From Bemisia tabaci (lineage: Eukaryota; Arthropoda; Insecta; Hemiptera; Aleyrodidae), in assembly GCF_918797505.1 (NCBI RefSeq), contig NC_092795.1, forward strand, positions 16,417,131 to 16,481,130: a DNA stretch of 64,000 bases, read 5' to 3'. The position numbers were made by a program, and so were the translations under genes. This document shows positions 36,696 through 49,745 of this stretch, piece by piece. Numbering within the stretch: the first letter of the stretch is position 1; every line of letters starts with the position of its first letter. The notes below the pieces were generated by a model. The model had not been told where the DNA came from, ran no database searches, and worked only from the letters and a program-made list of their open reading frames with translations.

Positions 36696-36708
36696 GAAAA
36701 GACGAAAG
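36696..36708 (-). promoter_or_regulatory. Candidate 5'TOP tract / transcription start of RpS16
   Basis: On the minus strand the sequence about 40-47 bases before the RpS16 ATG reads CTTTCGTCTTTTC, a cytosine followed by pyrimidines broken by one G. Ribosomal protein mRNAs usually start at a C in such a tract, which would give a 5'UTR of about 47 bases. The actual start site is not visible from sequence alone. Confidence 0.4.
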
Positions 36709-39700
36709 CGAGGTAAAATGGCGGCGTCCCTGTGTACTTGCGCAGGGGGCAGGAGCAGTGGCGGAGTTGTCAAGTTCTACTCTGAAATACATTAATTTCA
36801 ATGTTTTTTTGAATATTATCCCGGAATCGAATAGAGACTATAATTTCAACTAAAATTATTTTCGGAGGAATTTTCTAGCTTTTTACTACCACTGTAATGA
36901 TGAATATTGTTTATTCTTGATACTGGATTGATTGACTTTACAAATAATCTAAACCTATAGCTTGGCAGCAGTGCAGTGACGTATGAACCAATGAGAATGA
37001 GATCTTTAAGCGCGCAGTTCAAAAGAGATATGTTTAGTGGAATTCTAATTTGAACAAAGCCTTATACGACTTACGGTTTCCCTATGCTATTCTATTGTTT
37101 CCTATCTTCGAGAGCGCGAACGAATATCAGCCACTGAAACTATAAATACTGAATTAAAATTAAGGAACTCCTGATACCTTTAGAAGTCTCAGAATTACAT
37201 TGGAATCTGAACAGGCTCAACTTTTGGCGCAAATAACACTGCAAGAGACGCAATGGAAGATTAAATATGTTTTTAGAAGTTTTTAGGTGCACACTGTAAG
37301 TCCTACGGTAGTGCTGAATGCAACTTTGAAAAATAAGAACAGTAATTACGTAAAGTGTACGAAGTGAAACTGATATAAGTAAATTTACAGGAAAAAGGGA
37401 GGTACTGTTTGTCAGGAATTGGAGTTGATCACTAGTTTTGATGTAAAATGCAAAATGTAGCATTTAATATGAAATTCTTTCCTTACTGGAGAAAGATATA
37501 ATGTGCAAAACTTTACCAGAAAATGGGACCATCTTTCATTTATTGTTGTTTGTTCACTTGTTTCAACTTTTCAACTCAACAATGGAAATTGGAAAACAAA
37601 TCGGCAAGTCAAATCATGGATGTGCGACTTCAGACACAAAAGAACAATCAATAGAAAAAGGAAACATTTTATTTATCAATCAACAAAGTACTTAACAGGA
37701 CAAAAGTAAAAGAAACACTAGATGAGTATAACAAACTCACATATATGAGCAAGTCATTTGTAGAAAAAAATTAATGCTGAACAAAAATATATCATTCTGC
37801 ACATGACACAACATACCTACAGCAACATAATTAGAATGAATTTAAAGACATAAACGTGGTAGTTAATTACACGGAAAGCGATCCCCTTTCTTCAGAACAA
37901 ATTAAATTTGGTAAAATAAGGCCTTGTTAAATTAATGTTTGTTAATAGACCTGAAAATGTTTATCTCTGGTAAGTGCATTTAACTATTGTTGTCGGGACA
38001 ATTATAAAAAATTGACAAATTTATAAAGCCTGAAATGGTAAGAGGCTTGCATATTGGCGGGAAATCGTCACGTAAAAACACTCTTTTTTGAGGTAAGTAA
38101 GACAAAAACCAAATCAAATGCGTACCTATTTTTGCAGAAATTACATAGGGCAGACACTGTTTTCTCTTTGTGCACAGCCTATAACAATCCATTATATGAA
38201 GAAAACACTACAAGAAAATTCTTCACCTACAGCAGAGGTCACATAAATTATAAAAAATTTCTGAAACTGTGGGTTTGGTTTGGATGAATCTGAATCATAT
38301 TAACATTTACCCTACCTACTTTCCTTCTTTGTGATCTTTAAACATGAACTAATTTTGTTCCACACTTAAAAATTTAGTTTTGAGCAACATGCTGACGATA
38401 GGTTACCAGACAAGGTATGAATCAAAGCACCATGTTGCATGTGTCCTCAAAATTTAAAAAGAAAGCAATTCACGCAACAGGAAGTTCAAAAATTAACCTG
38501 TAAATGAGATGTTAACATGTATGCTGAACACAAATAAAAAGGAACAAAAATCACATAAATAGTGTTATCTTTAAGGAGGTAATTTTTGGATTTCCTAGGA
38601 TGAGAATCTTTTCTACTAGACCACTGGACAAGGCATAAAATTAAGCCTTAGGACATGTGCTTTCTCATCAAAATTTAACAGAAGACAATCTGTACAAAGA
38701 AAATATCTGAAAATAACTCCTTACCAAGATATTAACATTTCCCATTGCATAAAATCAAACATCCTACCAATAAAAGAACAATAATCTAGTTGAGTTAAAG
38801 CACACAATAAACGTTACTGCAACAGTCGTTGCAGTATAAAAATATGACAACTTCAATCTCGGCACTTAAACTCAGCTATTGCAAGTTTCTTACGCTAAGG
38901 AGAATACAAGGTGGGAAAAGTACACTGCTGATCGAAAAGACTGCCAAAACTGTTGTAGCGTGAATTGATTCTAAAGGACTACGGTTTTTCTTGTGAGCGG
39001 TAAATTAAAATTTTTCATAACCAGTGCTGAATAAAAACGTTAGTATCTTGATTGGGAGATAATTTCAGTAATTATCGTTGTGCAAATCGTTTCGTCAGTG
39101 AAATTTTGAAGAGGACTTATCAGAATGCTTTTGTACTTTGTCTTGTGGTCCATTGTAAGTAAAATTTAGGAGAGAAAACAGGTGATGAATGGAGAGCTTT
39201 GATTGGTATCTCGTCTGGTGTGCCATTGTAAGAAATTTTATAAACGTCAGCAGAACCAATTCAGAAAAACGTTTTTAGCGAAGAGATGACTGCCATTTCT
39301 GTGGAGAATCAGTACAAATATGTATAAAGTCAAATGTAAGGAAGAAGCAAAAACGGTTAAAGAGAAATGTCATAAAAACATGAAAAATTCGGAGCTATCA
39401 AGACTTAACCCTGTGATGAGTTTCTGAATGAAAATAATGATATATGTAGTAACTTAGTTTGTACAAGCAATGTAAAGGTTTAAAAAATAAAGAAATCTTA
39501 AAAATTAGAGGTGAGAAAAATTACATAATAATGACAAAAAAATTCTTATAGGATGAAAAGTAAACAAAAACATAACATTAATTCTGGCTTTTCTAACAAG
39601 AGTACGCCTCAGCTTTTGGCACAGGGCCCAACATTTCCTAAAAACTCATAAAATGGCTCAAGTTGTAATATTGAAGAACCCCGGAAGAACTGACTTGTAT

Positions 39701-40599
39701 TGTGAAAGATTTTGAGAGTGTGGACAACTAACCAGAGAAAATATACACTTCAAGGATTATGACTGATATTTATTAATCTTGAGTGCCTTAAAATTTGGTT
39801 TGCCTGAAGGGGCCGAATTAGTACTTAACAGAAATAATTTTTATCTCATTACCAACTTATCAACAGACGAGGGTTGAAGCTTACAAAATATTCGAGATTT
39901 TAGCCATGATCTTGAGTCTCGATGTTATAATTTTCATTGTTAAGAGTTAAAATTAAATGCAGATTTTTTAGAATTTAATACAAAGCAAGAAATGAGGGTG
40001 TGTCAACTCCCTGAAGGGCTTTGAGAGGATAGGGGACTAGGTGTCACTGAGTGCCAGAGAGCGCCATAAAAGCGGCTCCTAATGTATGTATAAGACGAAT
40101 ACCTTTTTCTTTTCATGTAAAATGAAGTTCGGCCGTAGGAAGGATAGTAAATTGAACATTTCTTTGCTCCAATGGTCTGTGGTCTCCCTGTTCCTCAAAA
40201 TATTCAGAGACTAAAAACGTCCTTTTTCTTTTTGAAAGGAAAAGGTATAGAAAGGTAGTTTATGGCTTTGAACGCCCCCTAACTACTGAAAAAAAAAGAA
40301 AAAAAAAATCTAGAGAAGCTGATCGATAATGAAATTGCAATTGTTCTTTGAAGAATTGGTTTGATAGACTCACATAAAAAATTTAAAGAAAAACAACTTA
40401 ATAAAAAAATGATCTATGGTTGGCAGAAAATTTTCACCTAAATTTTACAAGCTTTGATAGGAAATCCCAAAAGGCCTTTGAAATAATTCTTCAAGTTTCT
40501 ACCCTAACATTTTTTCTTGGATGTTTCTGAAGAGACCTTTCATGAGATGTTACCAATAAATAAGAGTTGGAAGAGAAAAAATTGGGAGCACATGCCGAT
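36709..40599. other. Spacer between RpS16 5' end and angel2 stop
   Basis: No exon is supported. Part may be angel2 3'UTR: on the minus strand there is GATAAATAAAATG near 37675, a possible polyadenylation signal, which would imply a 3'UTR of nearly 3 kb. A nearer signal may have been missed. The sequence is AT-rich without obvious transposons. Confidence 0.4.
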
Positions 40600-43500
40600 T
40601 CATGACTTAGCCAAGAAGAATGTAGAGACTAGGGGTAGATGATCGGAGCCACAGAAGAGATTTGGAATTGTTTTCAGGTAATCTGCAGCTTCATTTGCCG
40701 AAGGCAAGCCTTTGAAGGATACTAAACGCAGGCTAGACTCTTGTTCTTGTTGTATTACAGGACTGAAAAAAACAAGAAGAAAACCGAATTAAGAAAAAAG
40801 TAAACTTCTACGTCAATTTATGAAACTAATTTTCTCCGGTAAAATAATGGCAGAGGATTAACTTAGAATAACAATAAAATTTTCCTTTGATAGAATTCAA
40901 CTTCAATAAAGTCGGCATTGTAAAAACTGCTAGCCTCTAGGGGGTAGGTAATGAAAATTGTTTAGACATTTTCTGGGTATTTCTGGGAGGTTAGAGTGAG
41001 CATAAACCAGACTGCCAAACTGATTTAACGAGAAAGTATTTCTGGTGGGTTTTCAGGGTGTTTATCAGTTATAAAAAACCAAAATTGGGGACTTTTGGGG
41101 ATATTCGGGACACCCTTCCAAAATCGGGGATAATCGGGGACATTGGGGACCGGTAGACACCCTGGTTTCCACTCATTTTACTGATTGAAAAATAAACTAA
41201 TGAATTTTAATTAATGCAATTTTTTTCGTCAGAAGAACAAATACATATATTTTTTAACCAATCATGGACTAATTTCAGCAGACTGAAAATTTTTCTTACC
41301 TGTAAAATATGTAGTCAACAGTGATCCACCAATCTTGATGCGTTGTCACTTCTGGTGCACCATTCTTCAAGTGAGGATAGACTGACTTGAATTTTAAGTT
41401 ATGAGATAGGATTCCAGTGCCGTATCTGATGTAATAAAATCAAATACAAACAAGTCAATATAATATAAAATTGAAAAATAATTTTACTTGCTCATTCATA
41501 TCTCATTGTACTTCATTCAAAAGGGGGAGAATTTAGATGGGCGTTAATGGGGAGTTCCAGGTAAGACAGATTTTTTTTGTGCTCATTTTAATCATGAACC
41601 GCAATTCATATTGAATTTGATGCCATGATATTAATGCCTCTTTCAAAATATCTTGGGCACTTGTACCTGCTGAAGGCTAAGCATTGCGTACACAATATGT
41701 GGTACACAAATGTGTACCAAGCAAATGCAGAGGATACTGTATTTTCACGACAGCACTTAATATAGGAAAAAACAGATAAGAATAATAGATAAATGTGTGC
41801 CCACACCATATAAAATGGAAAGTAAAAAAAGAACATTACAGTTAAAAGCAAACTACTGTCTTCCGCTTGATACTCTACTTTAACAAAATCAGATAAAAAC
41901 AAGACAAACAAACAGGAGACAGTGCTAACAGCATTTATGAAAACCCCGAAACCTTCGGCTGAAAACCCAACCGTTATTAGCTGGTAAAAAAAAAACTAAA
42001 TTTTGTATAAAAATAAAAATTAAAAACCTGAAAAATTGGTTTCGAGCTCCAGCATAGCAAAGATTTGAAACATTATTACTGGTTGCTGACTTTACGAAGG
42101 CAAAACACAACATCACACTGTTACAACTTATTGCTTCTACTTATATTAACATTAACACGGAGCATGAGGCAAATGGTACTAACTTGCTTTGCGAATCTGT
42201 TCTGTTGAAATTCCGATCATCGCTGTCCCTCCAATTGGGCTCCTCACTTCGCCGATACCGATCACTTCTCCGTTCACTGTTGTATAGCTGCGGCAAGGAC
42301 AAATAAAAGAAATATACGTAACTGGACACAAAAAAAAAGCATCTTAGTCACAAAAAATCGACAGTGAGTTATTGAAATTAAGGACTAGACAGAAGTTCTA
42401 CAGCAATTTGGGACAAAAAACGCCCTATAATGCGCAACAAGACCAACGTTCCGGCAGTTTGAAATTTGCAGTTGTTCCTTTGTGTTCTCCTTCTACCATA
42501 AATGAGATTCAAGCTTAAGTATGCCTCAGCTAAACATTTCTTTTAATATTTTCAAATTAAAATCGAATTCAGCTTTTGAAATGCCCGATGGCTGATTGAT
42601 ACCAATAGATTTTTGGAGTGACTCAGACAATAATTCTACAATTGCAAAATAATCTGTCTAGCTACTGTCAGCCATTTAGCCCCCATGGAATCTACCGGTG
42701 CAAATTGGATTAAATGGTGTGCCAGTAAACGATTAACTTAATTATTGCTGCTTTTCCCACTTCATGTTTCATGATGATTAATATTATCTACTTTCACTCA
42801 AAATTGATTATTCATTTTTCATCTTACCGACACTAGGCGACTTTCTTCCTCTATTGACTGCCTCATGAACGTCCGTTGGGAAATGAGTTTTTCATGTTGG
42901 CAATTATCCGTTATGCCTAAGTATGGAGGTAACAGGACTCTAGGTAAAGTGTGAAAGCTATTTGGTGAATCTAAAGTTGAAAGGTTTCTTGAAGACAGCT
43001 GTTCGTATTGAAGCTTGCCTTCTGTGATGAGATTGTAGACACCTGACTGTGGTGACAGATTCATGTCTCCTGTTAAAATACACGGGTGATACATCGGGAT
43101 CAGTCTGAAATGAGAAAAAAATTCATGATTTCGATTGAATTAAAGTAAAAACGGTTGCTTCTAGTAATATTTGAAAAGTTTCAGACTTTTCCATGACTTG
43201 ACCTGGGTTTACAGAAAGAAAGCCCCGCCAACATATACTGAAATTCCCTGACAAGCCCTAGTTTTACTAACAAAAATGAAATCACTGAATATAGAGATGC
43301 CGAGATTCCCTGAGTTCTCTGTTCGTACCAAAGAAGTCCTGGGGATTAACATAAAAATTTCCTTACATTTCAGATAACCAGAATTTTCAGTTGCCATCAT
43401 CAGGTAATACGACGGTGCAAGTCCGCAATCACATAACTCGTTTGCGGTGTCTGAAAATCTCCGCAACTATGTTATTTTTTTAAAGGAGAACAAATGGACA

Positions 43501-46500
43501 TGATTCTTTGAAGTTTTTGCAGAATTTTCCTCGCACATAGAAGAAAAATCACGGCAGTTTTAAAGAATTACCGTTGAGTAGTTTTCCGTTTAAAAAATAA
43601 AGTATGACAGGAAGTCTGCAACAGTAAAAGTATATGATTGTCACTGCAACACTTCGAATAAAGGAACTTCCTAACCGTGATCAAAATTTAATGATTATTT
43701 CAATACTTTCATAGTTTTTTTTAAATTCTCTGACTTTTTTCTGTTTTCCCTGACTCTTGCGACTGATTTTGACCAGAAGAATTTTGATTCTGAATTGTGA
43801 ATTGATACTGCCACCAGCTAACCTACAGCATTGCTGCAGTAGTTCAAGAATTAATTATTTGGTTTTATTTACTTGTCGCCTTGTCTTAATGCTCCGCTGA
43901 ATGCGAGTCGCTCCACTTCCGCAAGCAGGAGTTGCATTTGGACAAGTTTGATGTCATGTCTTTTGGGGTTGTACAAAAGGTGAGTTGTGGCAACGATGAA
44001 TTCATTCCCTTCGGAATCCTTCGGTTCGAATCGGGCCACGATGCCAATATTGTCACGGTCCAGGAGTCTCACACCTGGCTGATAAAATTCTACAAAGGCG
44101 TGCTCTTTCAATGTCAGTTTGTCAGGCCGATAGTATATTGCACAGCCATCAATTTTGTCGTTTGTTCGCTTCTTAAAAATACCTGTGTAACCTGAAAAAT
44201 TTTCAAAATTATTAAAATTTCATACATGTAGTTATGAGACCATTTGAGGTAGTGGCATAGATATGTAGGAGACCCCCCCCCCCCCCCCCTACGTTTACGG
44301 CTCTGTGCCTATTTTCTATTCTTTCTTTAATTTTTGCACTCTCCGCAATGCTGCAAGCGCCCCCCCCTCCACCCCCACCCCAAAGGCAAGAGGGATAGTT
44401 ACACTACTGATCTGGAAGAAAAGACACCTCATTCCTGTAAGATTAAACATTTTGATAGGATTTTGATCAGTGAATGCCCAAAGTCCCAAAATATAGTTCT
44501 TTCATTTATAATAGTTTGGACAGAGAAGTTCAAAGGACAGTTCTGACAGATTTTATACATTTTTTGCTTCAAGGGAAACTTTAACTTTAATAAAATTGTA
44601 AACCCAAAACTTACCTAGATTCTTGAGTTCTGATATGGCGTGAAAACTTTGTTCCTCAACTTCTTGCAAGGTGAGTATCTGAAGGAAAAAATTCAGTATT
44701 ATGATAAAGACGACTGTGTAGAAACTATAAACTGAAGAAATAATAAGGAGGGGCCTCTAAGGTTCTCTAGTTCAGCGGTATCCGTATTCTCTTAGTGAGC
44801 AGCTCCATTATCTGACCAAAGAGTCTATAATACTCCTGAATATGTGATAACTGGAAATTGAATCAATGAGTTCGAAAACACACCAGCACAGGTTTTTTTT
44901 TATTTTCACTTGTTTACGGTTTAGTAACACTTGTGGATAGAAGCATCTGCACGCAAAAGGAAATTTCGAAATTGCAATCGGAAGTGCTCAAAACAGCGAC
45001 AGGAAAAGGGAAGAATCGAAGTATTCATTGGAAATACCAATTTTTTTCCATTTCAAGGGAAACGGGTGACCATCCGATTTTGCGGTTTTCTTTTTTTGGT
45101 TCAGTATACCTTGTACCAACAAGTTATACAAATATTCAAGCGTTATTCAGGTCAAAAAATATACATTTTTCAGGGCAGACTATGAAAAATCAGTATCTGA
45201 AAGTCGGTGAGAATGAAAACACACCAACTCGGAAATTTGTAAACGCTTAATTCTCTGTCATTAAACATGGTGTATTGATTTCAACTTACAAGGGGAGCTT
45301 CCCAAGTGTAACCGGAATTTCGAGTTGAAATTTCGCATGAGGATACTAGAGATGATTTTAGGGATGCCGTATTTTTTCGTTTTTTCGAATGGGGTCGGGA
45401 AAGCCCTCAAAAAAAGGGCTAAAGATGCGGAAAAAACGCGTGCGCTAGCGGCACAAGGTAAACATAGGTGATAGAGGCACTCAATCCTTATCAGTTCCGC
45501 ATGGCCAAACGGTAGCGCGCTCGCTTCGCATGCGTGAGGTCCTAGGATCGGATCCTGATTACAGTTCGTAATTTTATTTTACTTTATGCTTGTTTATTTT
45601 TCACTTACTTTATTTTGCACCATTCGCTCCGCAAACCGACTTACGAGGTAGAACACGTAGTGACTGAAGATTTTTTACATATGCTGATAAAAACTCGAAG
45701 TTTCTCTTGGATTGAAACGTTATTTATAATTGAATAAACAAAACACTCTAAAACTCACCAAATTTCGTTGCCAAGCTGAATTTCTGGAGTATCAGTCAGA
45801 TACAGATACAGATTCGACTGATACTCCGGAAATTCAGCTTGGCAACGAAATTTGGTGAGTTTTAGAGCGTTTTGTTTATTCAATTATATATAACGTTTCA
45901 ATCCAAGAGAAACTTCGAGTTTTTATCAGCATATGTAAAAAATCTTCAGTCACTACGTGTTCTACCTCGTAAGTCGGTTTGCGGAGCGAATGGTGCAAAA
46001 TAAAGTAAGTGAAAAATAAACAAGCATAAAGTAAAATAAAATTACGAACTGTAATCAGGATCCGATCCTAGGACCTCACGCATGCGAAGCGAGCGCGCTA
46101 CCGTTTGGCCATGCGGAACTGATAAGGATTGAGTGCCTCTATCACCTATGTTTACCTTGTGCCGCTGGCGCACGCGTTTTTTCCGCATCTTTAGCCCTTT
46201 TTTTGAGGGCTTTCCCGACCCCATTCGAAAAAACGAAAAAATACGGCATCCCTAAAATCATCTCTAGTATCTTCATGCGAAATTTCAACTCGAAATTCCG
46301 GTTACACTTGGGAAGCTCCCCTTGTTAGTGCTTTACAAAGTCTCTAAGTACTTGTCCTTTGGCACCAAAAAGGTTTTTCTTAATCAAACTTCTTCGCCTG
46401 CTGCGCAGTTTTAGGTGTTTCCTGAACAATTTTTTTTTCCCGGGTTGGTGCGTTTTCGAACTCACTGATTCAATTGAGGCTTAGATATTTGATCCATGCA

Positions 46501-48677
46501 TTGATTTCATGCAGAACATGATATTTACTGACATCACTTTCTTTTCAAAGTCCGTCCAAATTTTTCCGTTACTATCCTAAGTGTTAAGTGGATCCTACTT
46601 TTTGAAGCAAAAAGTTATACAGAGCAAGAGAGGGGAGAATTTATGAAGTGGTGTTATGCTTACGTCTGCGTTAGAGTCCTTGATTTCTGATAGAATTTGA
46701 GTCTTGCGATACTCCCAATCCAAGGAAACATTGAGGCTATTTGAGTAAAGGTATCTATGTTGTTCCATCAACTTTTGCGATAGAATGTTCCATGAGAGAA
46801 CTCGAAAAACAAAACCTTCACGGCTGAGTTTTGGAGCGGCTTCTGAACAAATGTTGACGTGTTTCAGTTAAAAATTTGGTGAAGGAACTACAAATCTTGA
46901 CAAAATGAAAGCAAACCACCTATTCTTTCAAAGTTGAACGGCAAACAAAAAAAAGGTTAAACATTTCTAAAAATAACTCTTTTATCAGCAAAAATATAAA
47001 ACTAGAATATAATTAGTGATATTTAAAATATTAGTTAGGTACCTTATTTAGCGACCATTCAAGGAATGCATCATGCTCTAAGGGTGGAAAGGGGTTGAGG
47101 AGAGCATTAAACTATTTGGTTTTTAAAAGTTAAAGGATGGGGACCTGAATATGAGTGTTGCAGAGCGCCAAAGAATGCTGAAAAAGCGGCTCTCATGTAT
47201 GTATCTTTAACTGACTTACTTTTTCTAAAATAAAAAGAGTCCTGAGCTCCTCTTAAAATATGTCTCTTGATGAAGTAAGGAAAAATTGAGGACTTACCAT
47301 TTGCAAACATTTCTTCGCCAAACTTGGTGAATTGTTCTTGACGAATTTCCTCATACTTTTCTTTCCCTTGTTTGGCTGGAAAAAATGCAAATCAAAAAAT
47401 TGATGAAAATGTTCACTTCAAGACATTTCCAATGCAAAAAAGGGGCCAGTAATTTTTTATTAGTCAACATATCCAAGTGCCGAAGAATTATGCTCACACA
47501 TTTGTGAAATAATTTTCTTTACTTTTGATTTGAATTAAGATTAGACCATGTGCAAAAGTTTTACCACAGGAGAAGAGAACAATAGCATTGGCAAAGTTAC
47601 GTGTGGTGAATATCTTGTCAAATACATTGAAAACTGAGCGACATATGCCTATCGATGACCAAAGTACAAAACTACTGATTTCCGTTTGCGACATTGCAGA
47701 CTTCCTGTCATTTTATTGTTTCCTTGGAAGATTAATCAACGTGATTCATCGAAAACTTACTTGATTTTTCTTTTTTGTTGAAAGAATATTCTGTAAAAAT
47801 TTCTAATTTAAGAGTTGGCTTGTTTCTCCTCAAAAATATAAAAAATACCTAGGAGAAAATATTTGGAAACGCCGCAATGGAGATACATGGTTTTGCACTT
47901 TAGCCATCCATAAAATGTCTGAAAAATTATGATAATGACTTGTTGAGAGCTTCTATTTATTCCCAGTATTCCCTGTTTCACTTAGTATTACTGTACACTG
48001 ACAAGAAACAGTGTTGAGAACAATTAACAGACCAATTTTAGCACTATTCACAAGCTCTACTCCAGAAATACTTTTACACCCATTATAAAGATTTCTTCAT
48101 GTTAATGATGATAATTACCTGCTTCCTTGATTTCAGCGGCAGAGAGAGTTCTCTGGGACTGGAAATCCTCTTCGTTTTTAAGAAAATATCGGCGCTGATC
48201 ATTCTGTTGGTGGCTGTCATAAAGTACCTGAACATCGTCTCTCTCAGGCATGTCAAGAATGACAACATCATCATCGCTGTCCATACTCGTAACTGTTACA
48301 GTCTCATCAAATTTTTGCGGCGTTGTGCTGCATGAGGCATTGCTGCGACTCATCGCGGAGATCACAAACTTGTTAAAAGTAGGGAAGTACTTAGCCCATG
48401 ATAGTAAAACTTTAGCTTTCTTTGTAACATAGTTAGCAGTTTTTTTCTTGTTTTTTTTACTCTTGTGCTTCCCTCGCATTAGATCATCAAGCACTGCATG
48501 GAACGAGTTTGTGCTCACAGATAGTAGTTTTGAGGAGCTTACAATGTATCTGTGACTGAATGAAGACTTAAAACTATCTGGTAGAGGGTGGGGATTGGAA
48601 CGCGAGAGAATGGAAAAATCACGAAACAAGAAGACTGAGCGACTATTTCGTACAAGATTTAACATTTGACCTGACAA
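40600..48677 (-). CDS. angel2: ANGEL2-type protein (CCR4/nocturnin-like EEP-fold RNA phosphatase/nuclease)
   Basis: The endonuclease/exonuclease/phosphatase fold of the Angel branch of the CCR4 family; vertebrate ANGEL2 removes 2',3'-cyclic phosphates from RNA ends. Nine exons join in phase, 5' to 3': 48677-48119, 47375-47298, 46842-46664, 44678-44615, 44191-43873, 43104-42828, 42287-42184, 41425-41300, 40762-40600 (TGA), giving 622 residues. The expected catalytic motifs are all present: LSWNIL (about residue 229), TLQEVEEQ (Mg-binding Glu, about 276), TTHLLYNP (about 370), LTGDMNLSPQSG (about 408), the Asp in WITVDYIFY (about 562) and CGSDHLPLV near the C terminus. Residues 1-186 form a basic, poorly conserved N terminus with a Lys-rich patch (KHKSKKNKKK) and an acidic stretch. 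The exon at 42287-42184 inserts an Arg/Ser/Asp-rich loop into the catalytic domain. ANGEL1 versus ANGEL2 assignment is from motif resemblance only. Transcribed away from fry. Confidence 0.93.
41054..41164. mobile_element. MITE-like element family F, short copy, in last angel2 intron
   Basis: The ends are CAGGGTGTTTATCAG and CCGGTAGACACCCTG, with repeated GGGGAC and TCGGGGA words between. It is 111 bp long and lies between angel2 exons 8 and 9. Confidence 0.55.
43170..43330. repeat. Decayed family A fragment in angel2 intron
   Basis: Contains GAAATTCCCTGACAAGCCC and GAGATTCCCTGAGTTC. A second small piece with TTTTCCCTGACTCTTGCGAC lies at about 43725-43762. Confidence 0.35.
45495..45568 (+). 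pseudogene. tRNA-like sequence (Ala-like) in left arm of the palindrome
   Basis: It has an A-box-like TGGCCAAACGGTAGCGC, an anticodon arm resembling tRNA-Ala around CTCGCTTCGCATGCG (loop TTCGCAT, anticodon CGC) and a B-box-like GGATCGGATCC. The acceptor ends do not pair and the B box departs from GGTTCGANTCC, so it looks tRNA-derived rather than functional. Confidence 0.55.
46045..46118 (-). pseudogene. tRNA-like sequence in right arm of the palindrome
   Basis: Mirror copy of the left-arm tRNA-like sequence on the opposite strand, with the same A-box-like and B-box-like words. Confidence 0.55.
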
Positions 48678-49745
48678 GAGGTAAGATTTTATTCAGACAT
48701 GTCTGTAAAAAATTCTCACCAATTATAAGCAGAGGTCAAGTTTCACTTTTTAAATTTGGGACAACTCAGGGAGAAATGACAGAAAAAAAGTAAAATTAAA
48801 ACACACCGAGTAACTCCAATTCCGACGGGCCTGAGCAGATGGTTACAAAGTAAAATAATCTGAAATCAGAATAGAATTAAACATCAACTGAGAACTGAAT
48901 AAATTCTGAGGAGTTAAACTGATCCCCAATTCAGACATTCAAACTTTTCATTCAATCTTTCTTCCACTTTTGTGGAATGAAAATTTGGATTGCGTGATAC
49001 TGACACAAGATCACAACAATCGGGAAAACGTTGAACAGTTTGAAGCTGACATCACCTTCAACTTTCCATCTAACTGGCAACGCCAATTTGATGGAGAGTT
49101 GAACAGAAAGGAAGAACAAAATATTTCCAACAAACATGCCAAAATTGAATTTACACAAACTGGAAGCTAACAAAAATATTCTAATGCCAAGGTTGTCACA
49201 ATATCACACAGCAACAGTAAATGAATCAATTTATTTGGCATTCAACTTTCCATTGAGCTTCTGCTCCTCTTCAGTCCAATGAAAAGTTGGACTGTACAAA
49301 TTGGGCATGAAGGTATGTTGTTGAAATCTACCTCCCTTTTGTTGTTTGAAACTTCAGCTCCAGCATGCTCAAGAAATCATTGAGCGTATAGGAATGATGT
49401 CAGAGTTCTTCAGAGGTAAACAAGGACGTTAATGGATGATTCAAACATTGTTCAAAGCTGCCGTATTGTCATTGATACGGTAGTTCTGCTTCCAGACTGT
49501 TTACTTCAGCGACACACCTGATGTCAAACAACAGACTTGCTGATTGCAAAAATCACTTTGCATTTTGTGTTGTGAATCGTGAAACCTTGTGCGAACAAGG
49601 ATCAGAGACTACCTACTTTACGGCACCCAAAAAATCTCCTCTCAAATGGGTACTATCATTTTTTAGTCAGAGAGAGCCTGTCAACTAGTTTAGTTACTTT
49701 CCAATACTATTTGCTCAACAAAAGAAGAGGCATTAAGTATGGTAA

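Larger units (their letters stand above)
45289..46324. mobile_element. 1036-bp near-perfect palindrome (foldback element) in angel2 intron 3
   Basis: Arms 45289-45797 and 45816-46324 are 509 bases each and complementary with only about four mismatches that I can count, separated by an 18-base loop (AGATACAGATACAGATTC). The outer ends are CAAGGGGAGCTTCCC and GGGAAGCTCCCCTTG, flanked on both sides by TTA, a 3-bp duplication of the TWA type used by PIF/Harbinger elements. Each arm carries a tRNA-like sequence. It lies between angel2 exons 3 and 4, so the angel2 pre-mRNA should include it. Confidence 0.9.

Noticed and set aside
37140..37463. 107-residue minus-strand frame downstream of angel2
   Set aside because: No motif, AT-driven composition, no splice context; probably spacer or 3'UTR.
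45495..45568. Functional tRNA-Ala gene
   Set aside because: Acceptor stem does not pair and the B box is degenerate; annotated as tRNA-derived instead.
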